Positions 1 through 6,563 of a stretch of DNA of 6,712 nt are shown in pieces. Location of the stretch: the NCBI GenBank assembly GCA_021816665.1, contig JAKAXI010000107.1, positions 1 to 6,712 on the forward strand, written 5' to 3'. A program made the position numbers and the translations under genes. Position 1 is the stretch's first letter; each line of letters starts with the position of its first letter. The DNA is from Bacillota bacterium. Its GTDB lineage: Bacteria; Bacillota; Bacilli; Alicyclobacillales; Alicyclobacillaceae. The notes beneath the pieces are model-generated. The model was not told where the DNA came from and made no database searches. It worked only from the letters and a program-made list of their open reading frames with translations.

Positions 1-53
1 CACCCCGGAACACTTATGGACTCAAACTCGAGATGCGAGGTTAATGTTAATGC

Positions 54-95
54 GGGGCTGCCCATTCGGTACGAAGCGCACCTTTGGGCAACCCC
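54..95. terminator. Hairpin after clpC, candidate (bidirectional) terminator
   Basis: GGGGCTGCCCA (54-64) and TGGGCAACCCC (85-95) form an 11-bp stem with one G-U pair; GGT/ACC (68-70/80-82) can extend pairing into the loop. Read on the plus strand the stem is followed by TTTTATC, a short U tract, so it looks most like a terminator for a transcript entering from the left. Read on the minus strand, as the end of the clpC transcript, it begins 23 nt past the stop codon but is followed by GCATTAACATTA, a poor U tract. Its position suggests it ends the operon or separates convergent transcripts; efficiency on the minus strand is uncertain. The remaining bases 1-53 hold only a hexamer doublet (TTAATG twice, 41-52) and no recognisable gene. 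Confidence 0.5.
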
Positions 96-118
96 TTTTA
101 TCGCCAAAACTCAGTCAG

Positions 119-2554
119 TCAGCTCTTCACAGCCTTACGGGTTTCCGCCGGGCCCACGACGAGTTCGCCATCGCCCACGTCAATCAGCACCTGGTTCCCC
201 CGCTTGACACTGCCGGTCAGCAGCGCCTCAGAGAGTTTGTCTTCAATGTGCCGCTGGATCGCTCGCTTCAGCGGGCGAGCGCCGTACTGCGGGTCGAACC
301 CTTCCTTCGCGAGGAACGCCTTCGCTGCGTCGGTCAATGTAAACTCAATCTCCTGCTCCGCCAGGCGCTTCTGCAGGTCTTTGACCATCAGATCGACAAT
401 GTTGCCGATCTGCGCCTCGTCGAGCGGGTGGAAGACGATGATCTCATCGACGCGGTTCAGGAATTCCGGTCGGAACGAGCGCTTCAAGTCGTCCATGACC
501 TTCCCCTTCATGTCCTCGTACTGGCTGGCCGTGTCCGGCTTAAACCCGAGTGAACCGCCCTTGCGGATCTGCTCTGCGCCAACGTTCGACGTCATGATGA
601 TCACGGTGTTCCGGAAGTCCACCGTGCGACCCTTTCCGTCGGTGAGGCGGCCGTCGTCGAGCACTTGCAGGAGGATGTTGAAGACTTCCGGGTGCGCCTT
701 TTCAACCTCATCGAGCAGTACAACCGAGTACGGTTTGCGACGGACCTTCTCCGTCAACTGACCGCCTTCTTCAAAGCCGACATAACCTGGAGGGGCGCCG
801 ACCAAGCGGGCCGTCGAGTGACGCTCCATAAACTCAGACATGTCGACGCGGATCATCGCGTCTTCGTCGCCGAACATCGACTCCGCGAGGGCGCGGGCGA
901 GTTCTGTCTTCCCAACACCCGTCGGGCCAAGGAAGATGAACGAGCCAATCGGCCGCTTCGGGTCCTTGAGTCCTGCGCGAGCTCTGCGGATCGCGCGAGA
1001 CACGGCGGTGACGGCTTCCTCTTGCCCGATCACGCGGCTGTGCAGGATGCCCTCCATGTTCATCAGCCGCTCTGACTCCTCTTGTGCCAGCTGCTTCACG
1101 GGCACGCCAGTCCACGCGGCGACGATGTGCGCGATGTCGTCTGCCGTCACCCGGATGTCGTCGTTCGCCTGCGTCTTCTGCCACTCGGCTTTCTTCGACT
1201 CCAGCTCTTGCTTTAGCTTCTGTTCCTGGTCGCGCAGGGAAGCGGCCTTCTCAAACTCTTGGCTCTGCACCGCGGAGTCTTTCTCGCCGCGCACTTTCTC
1301 AAGCCTCTGTTCGAGTTCCTTTAAATTTGGCGGTGCCGTGTGCGTCTGAAGACGGACGCGGGAGGCAGCTTCGTCGATCAGGTCAATCGCCTTGTCAGGC
1401 AAGAAACGGTCCGTGATGTAACGGTCCGACAAGCGGACTGCTGCGTCGAGCGCCTCATCCGTGATCTTCACGCGGTGATGCGCTTCATAGCGGTCGCGCA
1501 ATCCGTGCAAAATCTGCACAGCCTCCTCAGGCGTCGGCTGGTCAACCGTGATCGGCTGGAAGCGCCGTTCGAGCGCCGCATCCTTCTCGATGTGCTTGCG
1601 GTACTCGTCAAGTGTCGTCGCACCGATACACTGCAGCTCGCCGCGCGCCAAGGCCGGTTTCAGGATATTGGACGCGTCGATGGCGCCCTCAGCGCCACCG
1701 GCGCCGATTAGAGTGTGCAACTCGTCGATGAAGAGGATCACGTTGCCTGCCTGCCGGATCTCTTCCATGATTTTCTTCAACCGATCCTCAAATTCGCCGC
1801 GGTACTTCGTGCCTGCCACCACCGTGCCCATGTCGAGCACCATCACGCGCTTGTTGCGCAGAGTCTCCGGGATGTCGCCGTTCACAATGCGCTGCGCAAG
1901 CCCTTCCGCGATCGCTGTCTTACCGACGCCAGGTTCACCGATCAGGACTGGGTTATTCTTTGTCCGGCGGGAGAGGACTTGGATCACCCGCTCAATTTCA
2001 TTGCTGCGGCCGATTACAGGGTCGAGTTTCCCGTCACGCGCCATCTGAGTGAGGTCCCGCGCGAGTCCGTCGAGCGTCGGTGTTCCGGCAGCAGAGTCTT
2101 TGTCCGGCCCAAGGTCGGTCATATCGCCGCCGAGCAGCTGCAGCACCTGCTGGCGGGCCTTGTTCAAGCTGATGCCGAGGTTCCCGAGTACTCGCGCCGC
2201 AACGCCTTCACCCTCGCGGATGAGACCGAGTAGGATGTGCTCCGTTCCGACGTAGCTGTGGTTCAGCTTGCGTGCTTCGTCAATCGACAGTTCAATGACT
2301 TTCTTCGCGCGCGGTGTATATGTCATCGCGCTAACTTGCCCCTGACCAGGGCCGATGATCCGCTCCACTTCAGACTGGACCTTCTCCGCGCTGACGCCGA
2401 GGCTCATCAGGGCCTTCGCAGCGATCCCGTCCCCTTCCCGCACCAAACCAAGCAAGATGTGCTCAGTCCCGACGCCCGGGTGATGTAGGCGAGACGCTTC
2501 ATCTTGTGCCAAGGCCAGAACCTTTTGAGCGCGTTCGGTGAATCTTGTGTACAT
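119..2554 (-). CDS. clpC: ATP-dependent Clp protease ATPase subunit ClpC
   Basis: Hsp100/AAA+ unfoldase of the ClpC type, 811 aa, the usual full length. It unfolds substrates, including arginine-phosphorylated ones, and feeds them to the ClpP peptidase in the cytoplasm. The N-terminal double Clp_N repeat spans about residues 1-145, with GTEHILLGL occurring twice. AAA-1 has Walker A GEPGVGKT (206-213), Walker B ending in DE (277-278), a pore loop KYRG (250-253) and arginine-finger region RRF (330-332). The coiled middle domain with a UVR-like segment (about 405-470) is typical of ClpC and is where MecA/McsB-type adaptors act. AAA-2 has Walker A GPTGVGKT (543-550), Walker B LLDE (613-616), pore loop GYVG (590-593) and sensor-2 GAR (758-760). 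LGF at 669-671 fits the ClpP-docking tripeptide. The ATG lies 2 nt after the mcsB stop, with GGAGGT at 2564-2569, 9 nt upstream and inside mcsB, so translation is probably coupled. Last gene of the visible operon. Confidence 0.98.
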   Translation of the reverse strand: MYTRFTERAQKVLALAQDEASRLHHPGVGTEHILLGLVREGDGIAAKALMSLGVSAEKVQSEVERIIGPGQGQVSAMTYTPRAKKVIELSIDEARKLNHSYVGTEHILLGLIREGEGVAARVLGNLGISLNKARQQVLQLLGGDMTDLGPDKDSAAGTPTLDGLARDLTQMARDGKLDPVIGRSNEIERVIQVLSRRTKNNPVLIGEPGVGKTAIAEGLAQRIVNGDIPETLRNKRVMVLDMGTVVAGTKYRGEFEDRLKKIMEEIRQAGNVILFIDELHTLIGAGGAEGAIDASNILKPALARGELQCIGATTLDEYRKHIEKDAALERRFQPITVDQPTPEEAVQILHGLRDRYEAHHRVKITDEALDAAVRLSDRYITDRFLPDKAIDLIDEAASRVRLQTHTAPPNLKELEQRLEKVRGEKDSAVQSQEFEKAASLRDQEQKLKQELESKKAEWQKTQANDDIRVTADDIAHIVAAWTGVPVKQLAQEESERLMNMEGILHSRVIGQEEAVTAVSRAIRRARAGLKDPKRPIGSFIFLGPTGVGKTELARALAESMFGDEDAMIRVDMSEFMERHSTARLVGAPPGYVGFEEGGQLTEKVRRKPYSVVLLDEVEKAHPEVFNILLQVLDDGRLTDGKGRTVDFRNTVIIMTSNVGAEQIRKGGSLGFKPDTASQYEDMKGKVMDDLKRSFRPEFLNRVDEIIVFHPLDEAQIGNIVDLMVKDLQKRLAEQEIEFTLTDAAKAFLAKEGFDPQYGARPLKRAIQRHIEDKLSEALLTGSVKRGNQVLIDVGDGELVVGPAETRKAVKS

Positions 2555-2556
2555 AG

Positions 2557-3633
2557 TTACTGCACCTCCGTATCGTCGAGTCTGAGTCGTTCGCGGATCA
2601 ATGTCGCCCGGCGCAAGTCGCGTTCCGCGGGGGGTAACTCCTGGTTGTAGTACTTCTGTAAAAACGCCGGTTGGGTCATGACAATCAGTTCTTTGAGGAT
2701 CCCGGCGGAAACACCTGTGATCATGCCAAGGTCGATCCCGAGTCGGACATCGGACAAACGCTGCAGCGTCTCTTTGGAATCCATTCGTCTCGCGTAAGCT
2801 AGGATCCCGAAGGATCGACTCACGCGGTCCTCAAGTCCATCCCGGTTTTCCTGCACCAGTACGCGGCGCGCGCTGCGTTCGTGATCAATCAGCTGGTGAA
2901 CGACACTGTCAAGGTTACCAATAATCTCTTCCTCAGTTTCGCCCAACGTTACTTGGTTAGAAACCTGAAATAGATTTCCGGCTGATTCGCTACCTTCGCC
3001 GTACATCCCACGTACGGTAAGTCCGACCTGCGACACGGCAGATAACAGTCGATTGATCTGACCGGACAGAACGAGCCCCGGCAAGTGCAGCATCACAGAA
3101 GCCCGAATTCCCGTGCCGACGTTGGTCGGGCAAGCTGTCAAGTAACCATAGCGGTCGTGGAACGCGTACGGGATCTGCTCCTCCAGTGCGTCGTCTAACT
3201 GATTGGCCACAGCCCATGCCTCTTCCAGTCTGAGTCCTGGCATCAGGCACTGAATGCGCATGTGGTCCTCTTCGTTGATCATCACGTTGACAACCTCATC
3301 CGAACGCAGAGCGACTGCTCCGTGTCGAACCTCTTCTGCCAAGTCTCTGCTGATGAGGTGTTTCTCAACAAGGACCTGGCGGTCGAGCGCAGACATATCG
3401 GCAATGCGCAGAATCTCAAATCGTCCGGCGGCTGTTACCTTGGGGCTGTTCACCGCGCGCTCCACTTGCTCGATCACGGCATTCGCGTGCGAGTCCGTCT
3501 GCAACATGGGAAACGGGACGTCTTCGATGTTGCGGGCGATTCGGATTCGGCTCGTAAGCGCGATATCGTCGTCTGGCCCGCTATCCTTCATCCACTTCGT
3601 CGTTGCTCGCTGGAGAAAGTCCTGTAATGACAT
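2557..3633 (-). CDS. mcsB: Protein-arginine kinase McsB
   Basis: ATP:guanido phosphotransferase-family enzyme, 358 aa, that phosphorylates arginine side chains of proteins, marking them for ClpC-ClpP and inactivating CtsR. The family signature CPTNVGTG is at 168-175, with the conserved cysteine at 168. The acidic NEEDH motif (120-124) supplies the catalytic glutamate of the family. Arginines expected to bind ATP phosphates occur in TSRIRIARN (27-35) and around RVLVQENR (257-264). ERDLRRA at 337-343 contains the RDxxRA motif that forms the phospho-arginine allosteric pocket in characterised McsB, so the enzyme should be activated by its own product. The protein lacks the separate N-terminal domain of metazoan phosphagen kinases, as normal for McsB. 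GGAGGTGA at 3640-3647 sits 6 nt before the ATG and touches the mcsA stop codon; the two genes are 13 nt apart. No damage is visible. Confidence 0.97.
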   Translation of the reverse strand: MSLQDFLQRATTKWMKDSGPDDDIALTSRIRIARNIEDVPFPMLQTDSHANAVIEQVERAVNSPKVTAAGRFEILRIADMSALDRQVLVEKHLISRDLAEEVRHGAVALRSDEVVNVMINEEDHMRIQCLMPGLRLEEAWAVANQLDDALEEQIPYAFHDRYGYLTACPTNVGTGIRASVMLHLPGLVLSGQINRLLSAVSQVGLTVRGMYGEGSESAGNLFQVSNQVTLGETEEEIIGNLDSVVHQLIDHERSARRVLVQENRDGLEDRVSRSFGILAYARRMDSKETLQRLSDVRLGIDLGMITGVSAGILKELIVMTQPAFLQKYYNQELPPAERDLRRATLIRERLRLDDTEVQ

Positions 3634-3646
3634 CGAAGGTCACCTC

Positions 3647-4159
3647 CTACTGTCCAAGCGACTGCTCGAGCGCGCGAATCTCGTCACGCAATTCAGCAGC
3701 CCGTTCAAACTGCTCAGCTGCCACAGCCTGTTGTAATTCCGCGCGCAGGTGGTCGAGCGTCTTTTTACGTATGACTTGCTCTCCCGCTTTCCCGGGTACT
3801 TTGCCTGAATGCTGGCCGTTGTTCTGGATGCGCCGCAACAGTGGCTCGAGGCGACTCGAGAAGCTGTCATAGCAGTGCGGGCAACCGAACCGGCCGGTCT
3901 GTGTGAATTGATTGTAGGAAAGTCCACACACATCACAGCGCTGCGACGTCGGCTGTGGTGCGGCAAACCCTGGTGAGGACTCCATGTTGAGCAACCCACT
4001 CAACAAGTGGTTGAAATCAAAGGCCTGAGCCGCCTTGGCAAACACGTTGCCTTTTTCCTTCGCGCACGTCTCGCACAAGTGATATTCGGTCTTGTCTCCG
4101 CCGACAATCTTGGTGAAGTGGACCGTAGCCGGACGCGTGTGACACTGTTCACACAACAT
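3647..4159 (-). CDS. mcsA: McsA, zinc-binding activator of McsB (UVR-domain protein)
   Basis: Small adaptor, 170 aa, that binds zinc and stimulates the McsB arginine kinase; in relatives it also modulates CtsR and protects against metal stress. Two zinc-binding units are visible: CxxC at 3/6 with CETC at 29-32, and CDVC at 75-78 with CPHC at 93-96. The C-terminus (about 134-168) is a charged helical UVR motif, including QFERAAELRDEIRALE, the element shared with UvrB/UvrC and the ClpC middle domain and likely used for partner contact. A glycine/lysine-rich linker (about 115-132) joins the halves. The start has GGGGGGTG (4167-4174) 7 nt upstream. It lies between ctsR (123-nt gap) and mcsB (13-nt gap), the conserved order. 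Family identity rests on the paired zinc motifs plus UVR tail and on the neighbours. Confidence 0.95.
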   Translation of the reverse strand: MLCEQCHTRPATVHFTKIVGGDKTEYHLCETCAKEKGNVFAKAAQAFDFNHLLSGLLNMESSPGFAAPQPTSQRCDVCGLSYNQFTQTGRFGCPHCYDSFSSRLEPLLRRIQNNGQHSGKVPGKAGEQVIRKKTLDHLRAELQQAVAAEQFERAAELRDEIRALEQSLGQ

Positions 4160-4210
4160 CCTGCAACACCCCCCGTCAGTCGTCCGAAACTTACAGTTGT
4201 TTCGTCCTTC

Positions 4211-4277
4211 TAGGCCCAGTCTCTGGGTTCAATGCTTTTGGTTCACCCTCATGGGCCCCTTTATATGGATGGGCCTA
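4211..4277 (-). repeat. Inverted repeats in the ctsR-mcsA gap
   Basis: TAGGCCCA (4211-4218) and TGGGCCTA (4270-4277) are perfect 8-bp inverted repeats enclosing about 51 nt. The first arm overlaps a short alternative hairpin, CCCAG-TCT-CTGGG (4215-4227), so only one of the two can form at a time. ATGGGCC also occurs twice (4250-4256 and 4269-4275). On the minus-strand transcript this lies between the ctsR stop and the mcsA ribosome binding site. It has no U tract, so it is not a standard terminator. It might influence mRNA processing or stability between the repressor and the rest of the operon; that is speculation. Confidence 0.35.
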
Positions 4278-4282
4278 TTGGC

Positions 4283-4765
4283 TCAGCCCTCACCCTCGTC
4301 TGCCTTCGCCACAAACAATGCGGCCAACATCTGCGCCATCAGCCGCGCACGTAATTGGTCACGAAGCGGCAAGTTGATGCGCAGGGCGTCTCGGTTGATA
4401 GCAGCTCGAAGCAAACTGGCTTCGCGCTCGGTGATGACGTCTTCTCGCTTCAGACGGTCGATCAGTCCCTCCGCCTCTCGCTGAGTCATTTCCACACCGA
4501 TCGATTGTACGATATGAATCAGTGGCTCGTGTTCGTTCAACTGCACCTGGCGAATCCGAATGTACCCGCCACCACCGCGCTTGGACTCGACGACATATCC
4601 TTGTTCAAGCGAGAACCGCGTGCTGATCACGTAGTTGATCTGCGACGGGACACACTGGAACAACTCGGCCAAATCGCTGCGCTGCAGTTCAATCATGCCA
4701 GCCTGACTCTTTTGGATGATCTGCTTGAGATACTGCTCAATGATGTCGGAGATGTTATTTCCCAA
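4283..4765 (-). CDS. ctsR: CtsR, transcriptional repressor of class III heat-shock genes
   Basis: Dimeric winged-helix repressor, 160 aa, close to the usual 150-160. It binds tandem heptamers near promoters of clp genes and releases them on heating or when McsB acts on it. The N-terminal start MGNNISDIIEQYLK and the helix-turn-helix region around FQCVPSQINYVISTRF (36-51) are family hallmarks. The wing ESKRGGGGYIRI (60-71) carries the glycine run that acts as thermosensor in characterised CtsR and the arginine (R63) equivalent to the one phosphorylated by McsB. The C-terminal half (about 80-155), ending in RDQLRARLMAQML, is the dimer/McsB-contact domain. The start is a TTG codon: no in-frame ATG fits, and GGAGGGGGA lies 9 nt upstream. 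First gene of the operon and autoregulated through the operator 45-57 nt upstream of the start. Confidence 0.97.
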   Translation of the reverse strand: MGNNISDIIEQYLKQIIQKSQAGMIELQRSDLAELFQCVPSQINYVISTRFSLEQGYVVESKRGGGGYIRIRQVQLNEHEPLIHIVQSIGVEMTQREAEGLIDRLKREDVITEREASLLRAAINRDALRINLPLRDQLRARLMAQMLAALFVAKADEGEG

Positions 4766-4770
4766 TTCAC

Positions 4771-4779
4771 TCCCCCTCC
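4771..4779 (-). promoter_or_regulatory. Ribosome binding site fixing the TTG start of ctsR
   Basis: On the minus strand this reads GGAGGGGGA, with GGAGG at 4775-4779, 9 nt before TTG at 4765-4763. A GTG at 4770-4768 is in another frame, and translation from the TTG gives exactly the conserved CtsR N-terminus, so the rare TTG start is well supported. A TTG start is likely to keep synthesis of the repressor low relative to its operon partners (inference). Confidence 0.85.
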
Positions 4780-4809
4780 GCTCATTGTCCGTGTAGTGCT
4801 CTGACGTTG

Positions 4810-4838
4810 TTTGATTTTGACTTTGACTATTGTTGACT
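4810..4838 (-). promoter_or_regulatory. CtsR operator (tandem heptad) with extra half-sites
   Basis: Read on the plus strand, TTTGACT (4822-4828), spacer ATT, GTTGACT (4832-4838) match the CtsR box TTTGACY-NTN-TTTGACY with one mismatch. Two further heptads, TTTGACT (4816-4822) and TTTGATT (4810-4816), continue toward the gene at 6-bp steps, overlapping by one base. The box lies just downstream of the -10 element and covers the expected transcription start (about 4834), an ideal place to block initiation. This indicates negative autoregulation of the operon by CtsR. Confidence 0.9.
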
Positions 4839-4840
4839 TT

Positions 4841-4869
4841 ATTATAGCGCAGTCGATCGCGAATGCAAA
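4841..4869 (-). promoter_or_regulatory. Sigma-A-type promoter of ctsR-mcsA-mcsB-clpC
   Basis: On the minus strand the -10 is a perfect TATAAT (4846-4841). A -35-like TTTGCA (4869-4864, 4 of 6) lies 17 bp upstream. The predicted start near 4834 leaves a 5' leader of about 69 nt before ctsR. The adjoining CtsR box supports the call. No sigma-B-type promoter (GTTTAA with GGGTAT) was found upstream. Confidence 0.8.
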
Positions 4870-4923
4870 CACGCCGTCATTTTTCCGCGCACACGGTCAC
4901 GTTATGCCTATTCATGAGGCTCG

Positions 4924-4952
4924 TTGACCCTGTCACACTTTCACGATACACT
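4924..4952 (+). promoter_or_regulatory. Probable promoter of the tetR gene
   Basis: TTGACC (4924-4929, 5 of 6) and TACACT (4947-4952, 4 of 6) are separated by 17 bp, predicting a start near 4959 and a leader of about 37 nt. Its -35 is 54 bp from the -35 of the divergent ctsR promoter. A short inverted repeat, GCCT (4906-4909) / AGGC (4917-4920), lies just upstream and is the only operator-like symmetry I see; it is too short to call. The ribosome binding site before the ATG is AAGGGTGG (4982-4989). Confidence 0.6.
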
Positions 4953-4995
4953 TTTCCAAAAGGTACTGAGTGGTCTGAGAGAAGGGTGGTCACCG

Positions 4996-5565
4996 ATGGC
5001 TGCGAACCGGCAGATGGAAATTGCACTTGCCGCCGTCAAACTGTTTGAACGCAAAGGGTATCACGCAACTTCTGTGCAGGATATCGCAGACGAAGTCGGA
5101 CTACAAAAGGGGAGCCTGTACCACTATATTCACTCCAAGGAAGACCTTTTGCTCCAAATCGCACACCAGGCGATCACAGACTTCAACGACCGCCTGGAAG
5201 CGATATTGGCCTCTAACCTGCCGGCCAAGGAGAAGTTAATTCAAGCAGTCGAAAACCACCTCACGGTCTCGACCGCGAACATCGAGACGACGACGGTCCT
5301 GTTGCGCGAGGCGTTCTCTCTCGGTGAAAATCAACACCAGGTCATCCAAGACCTAACGGACCGATATGTCGATTTGTGGGCGGCCATTCTCAACGAAGGT
5401 CAGGCCAATGGAGAATTCCATGTTGAACAGCCAAAGATCGCGGCACTCGCCATTCTTGGCGCGTGTAACTGGGTCTACCGTTGGTACCGCACGTCCGGCA
5501 AACTCGGTGCCAAAGAGATTTCACGCATCTTTTCGGCCGTTTTCCTGGACGGCCTCTTGGCTTAG
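4996..5565 (+). CDS. TetR/AcrR-family transcriptional regulator
   Basis: One-component DNA-binding regulator, 189 aa. The N-terminal TetR helix-turn-helix domain is clear: a first helix IALAAVKLFERKGYHATS (9-26) followed by VQDIADEVGLQKGSLYHYIHSKEDLL (27-52), the recognition part ending in SLYHYIHSKEDLL. The remainder is a helical ligand and dimer domain; near its end ILNEGQANGEF (131-141) and NWVYRWYRTSGKL (158-170) resemble the C-terminal domains of FadR/KstR2-like TetR proteins, several of which sense acyl-CoA thioesters. That ligand class is an inference from pattern, not shown. ATG 4996 is preferred because the TetR domain begins right after it, AAGGGTGG precedes it at 6-nt spacing, and the longer reading from TTG 4924 would start inside the promoter -35. 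It is divergent from ctsR. Its target is not evident; autoregulation is common in the family. A GGCCGT/ACGGCC inverted repeat (5535-5554) lies inside its last codons without a U tract. Confidence 0.93.
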   Translation: MAANRQMEIALAAVKLFERKGYHATSVQDIADEVGLQKGSLYHYIHSKEDLLLQIAHQAITDFNDRLEAILASNLPAKEKLIQAVENHLTVSTANIETTTVLLREAFSLGENQHQVIQDLTDRYVDLWAAILNEGQANGEFHVEQPKIAALAILGACNWVYRWYRTSGKLGAKEISRIFSAVFLDGLLA

Positions 5566-5636
5566 ATTATGACGGTTTCCCTACGGCTATCCGATCCTGT
5601 TGTGCCAGCTACTTTCCCGTGGTGACGCATGCGTTC

Positions 5637-5666
5637 ATTCAGTCACGTTCGATTCAGTCACGTTCG
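5637..5666. repeat. Perfect 15-bp tandem duplication
   Basis: ATTCAGTCACGTTCG occurs at 5637-5651 and again at 5652-5666 with no mismatch. A 10-bp palindrome ACGCATGCGT (5625-5634) ends 2 nt before the first copy. The duplication is exact, so it is either recent or constrained. Its function is unknown. Confidence 0.9.
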
Positions 5667-5816
5667 GCCGATTCCATCGCACAGGTCCGACAGAAGAGTT
5701 CTCACGCTTGCCGGTTTGGCTAAAGCCTCTTGATCGAGTATACGCTCTGCGTCGCGCCGCACGCGGGTCGTCCTTGGCCCTGAACGCGCTAAGGGGTGTC
5801 AGGCAACTCGATTGCA

Positions 5817-5856
5817 CGACCGGACTTGACCGCGTCGCGCGGTAAAGGTCCGGTCG
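5817..5856. repeat. Strong inverted repeat, imperfect 15-bp stem
   Basis: CGACCGGAC (5817-5825) pairs with GTCCGGTCG (5848-5856), and ACCGCG (5829-5834) with CGCGGT (5838-5843) around a TCG loop, with a TTG/AAAG internal loop. Neither side has a T run, so it is not a canonical rho-independent terminator for either strand, though it lies about 250 nt after tetR and could still stop or stabilise that transcript. Confidence 0.8.
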
Positions 5857-5978
5857 AATGACGACGCCGACTGTAGGGGGATGTACCAGATCCACTTACA
5901 CTTAACCGCTCGAGTGATACCCCGCGGTACGCGCCGCACCCATTTTACTTAACGCTCTGTCGACTCGTTCTCGTGCGA

Positions 5979-5994
5979 TTGTTTACATAATCAG
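5979..5994 (+). repeat. 16-bp direct repeat, copy 1
   Basis: TTGTTTACATAATCAG is identical to the copy at 6622-6637 and in the same orientation. Its reverse complement contains ATTATGTAAAC, the same as the XerD-arm core of Bacillus dif. The sequence where the XerC arm would lie does not match dif. It could also be a regulator site or a -10-like CATAAT, though no good -35 lies upstream. Confidence 0.85.
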
Positions 5995-6056
5995 GCGGTT
6001 AACGTCTTCAGAACGGGTCATCCTCTGTTCAATCCTGGTTTCCGGCCTCGCCTGTC

Positions 6057-6085
6057 CCGATAATGCGTTTCTGGGACGTTATCGG
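6057..6085. repeat. Hairpin-forming inverted repeat
   Basis: CCGATAA (6057-6063) pairs with TTATCGG (6079-6085) and CGT (6066-6068) with ACG (6076-6078), leaving a TG bulge and a 7-nt loop: a 10-bp interrupted stem. No T run follows on either strand. Confidence 0.7.
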
Positions 6086-6110
6086 CTCGAAAAGGGCATT
6101 CCGGCGGCGA

Positions 6111-6150
6111 CTAACGCTCTGCGAAAGCGTTAGTGTTTAGCGATAACGCT
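6111..6150. repeat. Two mutually exclusive hairpins (switch-like)
   Basis: CTAACGCT (6111-6118) is perfectly complementary to AGCGTTAG (6126-6133). The same middle arm, AGCGTTA (6126-6132), is also complementary to TAACGCT (6144-6150). Only one stem can exist at a time (8 bp with a 7-nt loop, or 7 bp with an 11-nt loop). Such alternative pairing resembles attenuators or riboswitch expression platforms, but no U tract or downstream gene start is attached, so function is open. Confidence 0.65.
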
Positions 6151-6181
6151 ATGGGAAGGTCTTATTGGTCTGTTCCCGCTT

Positions 6182-6205
6182 GGGCATATGCCCCTTCTGG
6201 GGTAT
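6182..6205. repeat. 12-bp palindrome overlapping a tight hairpin
   Basis: GGGCATATGCCC (6182-6193) is a perfect palindrome, a possible dimeric-protein site. Overlapping it, ATGCCCC (6188-6194) pairs with GGGGTAT (6199-6205) around TTCT with one G-U pair. The palindrome and hairpin share bases 6188-6193, so they compete in RNA. Confidence 0.7.
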
Positions 6206-6345
6206 CCGCCGTGCTATGTCGACGAAAGCTACCTTTCTCCCTGCCCCTTCCACCGGTGTAGGTGTCAAAATGAACGCTGTCACACGCCGGACATCGCGCC
6301 CGGTCCCCCTCCGCTCTCCACTACGCGATGAAACTCTCCATCTGC

Positions 6346-6374
6346 ACGCAACCGGTCTCCCCTTACGCAACCGG
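6346..6374. repeat. 10-bp direct repeat at 19-bp spacing
   Basis: ACGCAACCGG occurs at 6346-6355 and 6365-6374, each followed by a pyrimidine run. It lies in the C-rich part of the noncoding stretch. Function unknown. Confidence 0.7.
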
Positions 6375-6392
6375 CCCTCCACCCCGAAGTCT

Positions 6393-6437
6393 AGTACCCC
6401 AATGGAGTATGCCGCGGCGCGGCATACCCATTGTACT
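6393..6437. repeat. Long near-perfect hairpin (about 19 bp)
   Basis: GTATGCCGC (6407-6415) and GCGGCATAC (6419-6427) flank a GGC loop. The stem continues as CAATGG/CCATTG (6400-6405/6428-6433) after one bulged A (6406), then AGTA/TACT (6393-6396/6434-6437) across a three-C bulge. It is the strongest structure in the window. No T run follows on the plus strand or on the minus strand, so it is probably not a simple terminator; a structured RNA element or a protein-bound DNA cruciform is possible. Confidence 0.85.
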
Positions 6438-6498
6438 TGTCCCTCTATGTCTGTCCCTACCTGGCACTCACGCTCTGGCACACCGTTAGCGTTGTGAC

Positions 6499-6521
6499 AT
6501 AACACTTCCGCGACGTGTTAT
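6499..6521. repeat. Inverted repeat, 7-bp arms
   Basis: ATAACAC (6499-6505) and GTGTTAT (6515-6521) are perfect inverted repeats around 9 nt. It could be a small hairpin or a dimer-binding operator. Nothing adjacent identifies a partner. Confidence 0.6.
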
Positions 6522-6563
6522 CCTTCTATCCTTCGGAGTCTCTATGGCCCTCCTCGCTGCTGA

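Noticed and set aside
4228..4251. Seven-codon leader peptide frame upstream of mcsA
   Set aside because: The AAAGGGG upstream of its ATG is only 3 nt away, too close for a good ribosome binding site, and the peptide has no informative codon run.
4924..4995. Longer tetR start at TTG 4924 (24 extra residues)
   Set aside because: It would begin within the predicted -35 box, and the TetR domain and a ribosome binding site both point to ATG 4996.
4982..4998. T-box-like AAGGGTGGTCACCG before tetR
   Set aside because: It resembles the GGGTGG core of T-box leaders by chance only: the rest of the consensus, a long structured leader and a terminator are missing, and it is simply the ribosome binding site.
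5535..5554. GGCCGT/ACGGCC hairpin at the end of tetR as terminator
   Set aside because: Only 6 bp, wholly inside the coding sequence and without a following T tract.
5600..5845. 81-codon plus-strand frame after tetR
   Set aside because: Contains the 15-bp tandem duplication and half of a hairpin, with no ribosome binding site or family resemblance; an opposite-strand frame is also open.
5960..5994. rRNA-type promoter around CATAAT in the 16-bp repeat
   Set aside because: No TTGACA-like box lies 16-18 bp upstream of either copy, and no 16S leader (boxA) follows within the window.
6149..6505. 118-codon minus-strand frame as a hypothetical protein gene
   Set aside because: Weak ribosome binding site, no recognised family, many arginines and valines of the sort typical of chance frames, an overlapping plus-strand frame of the same length, and the 19-bp hairpin inside it. 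Kept only as a finding to test.
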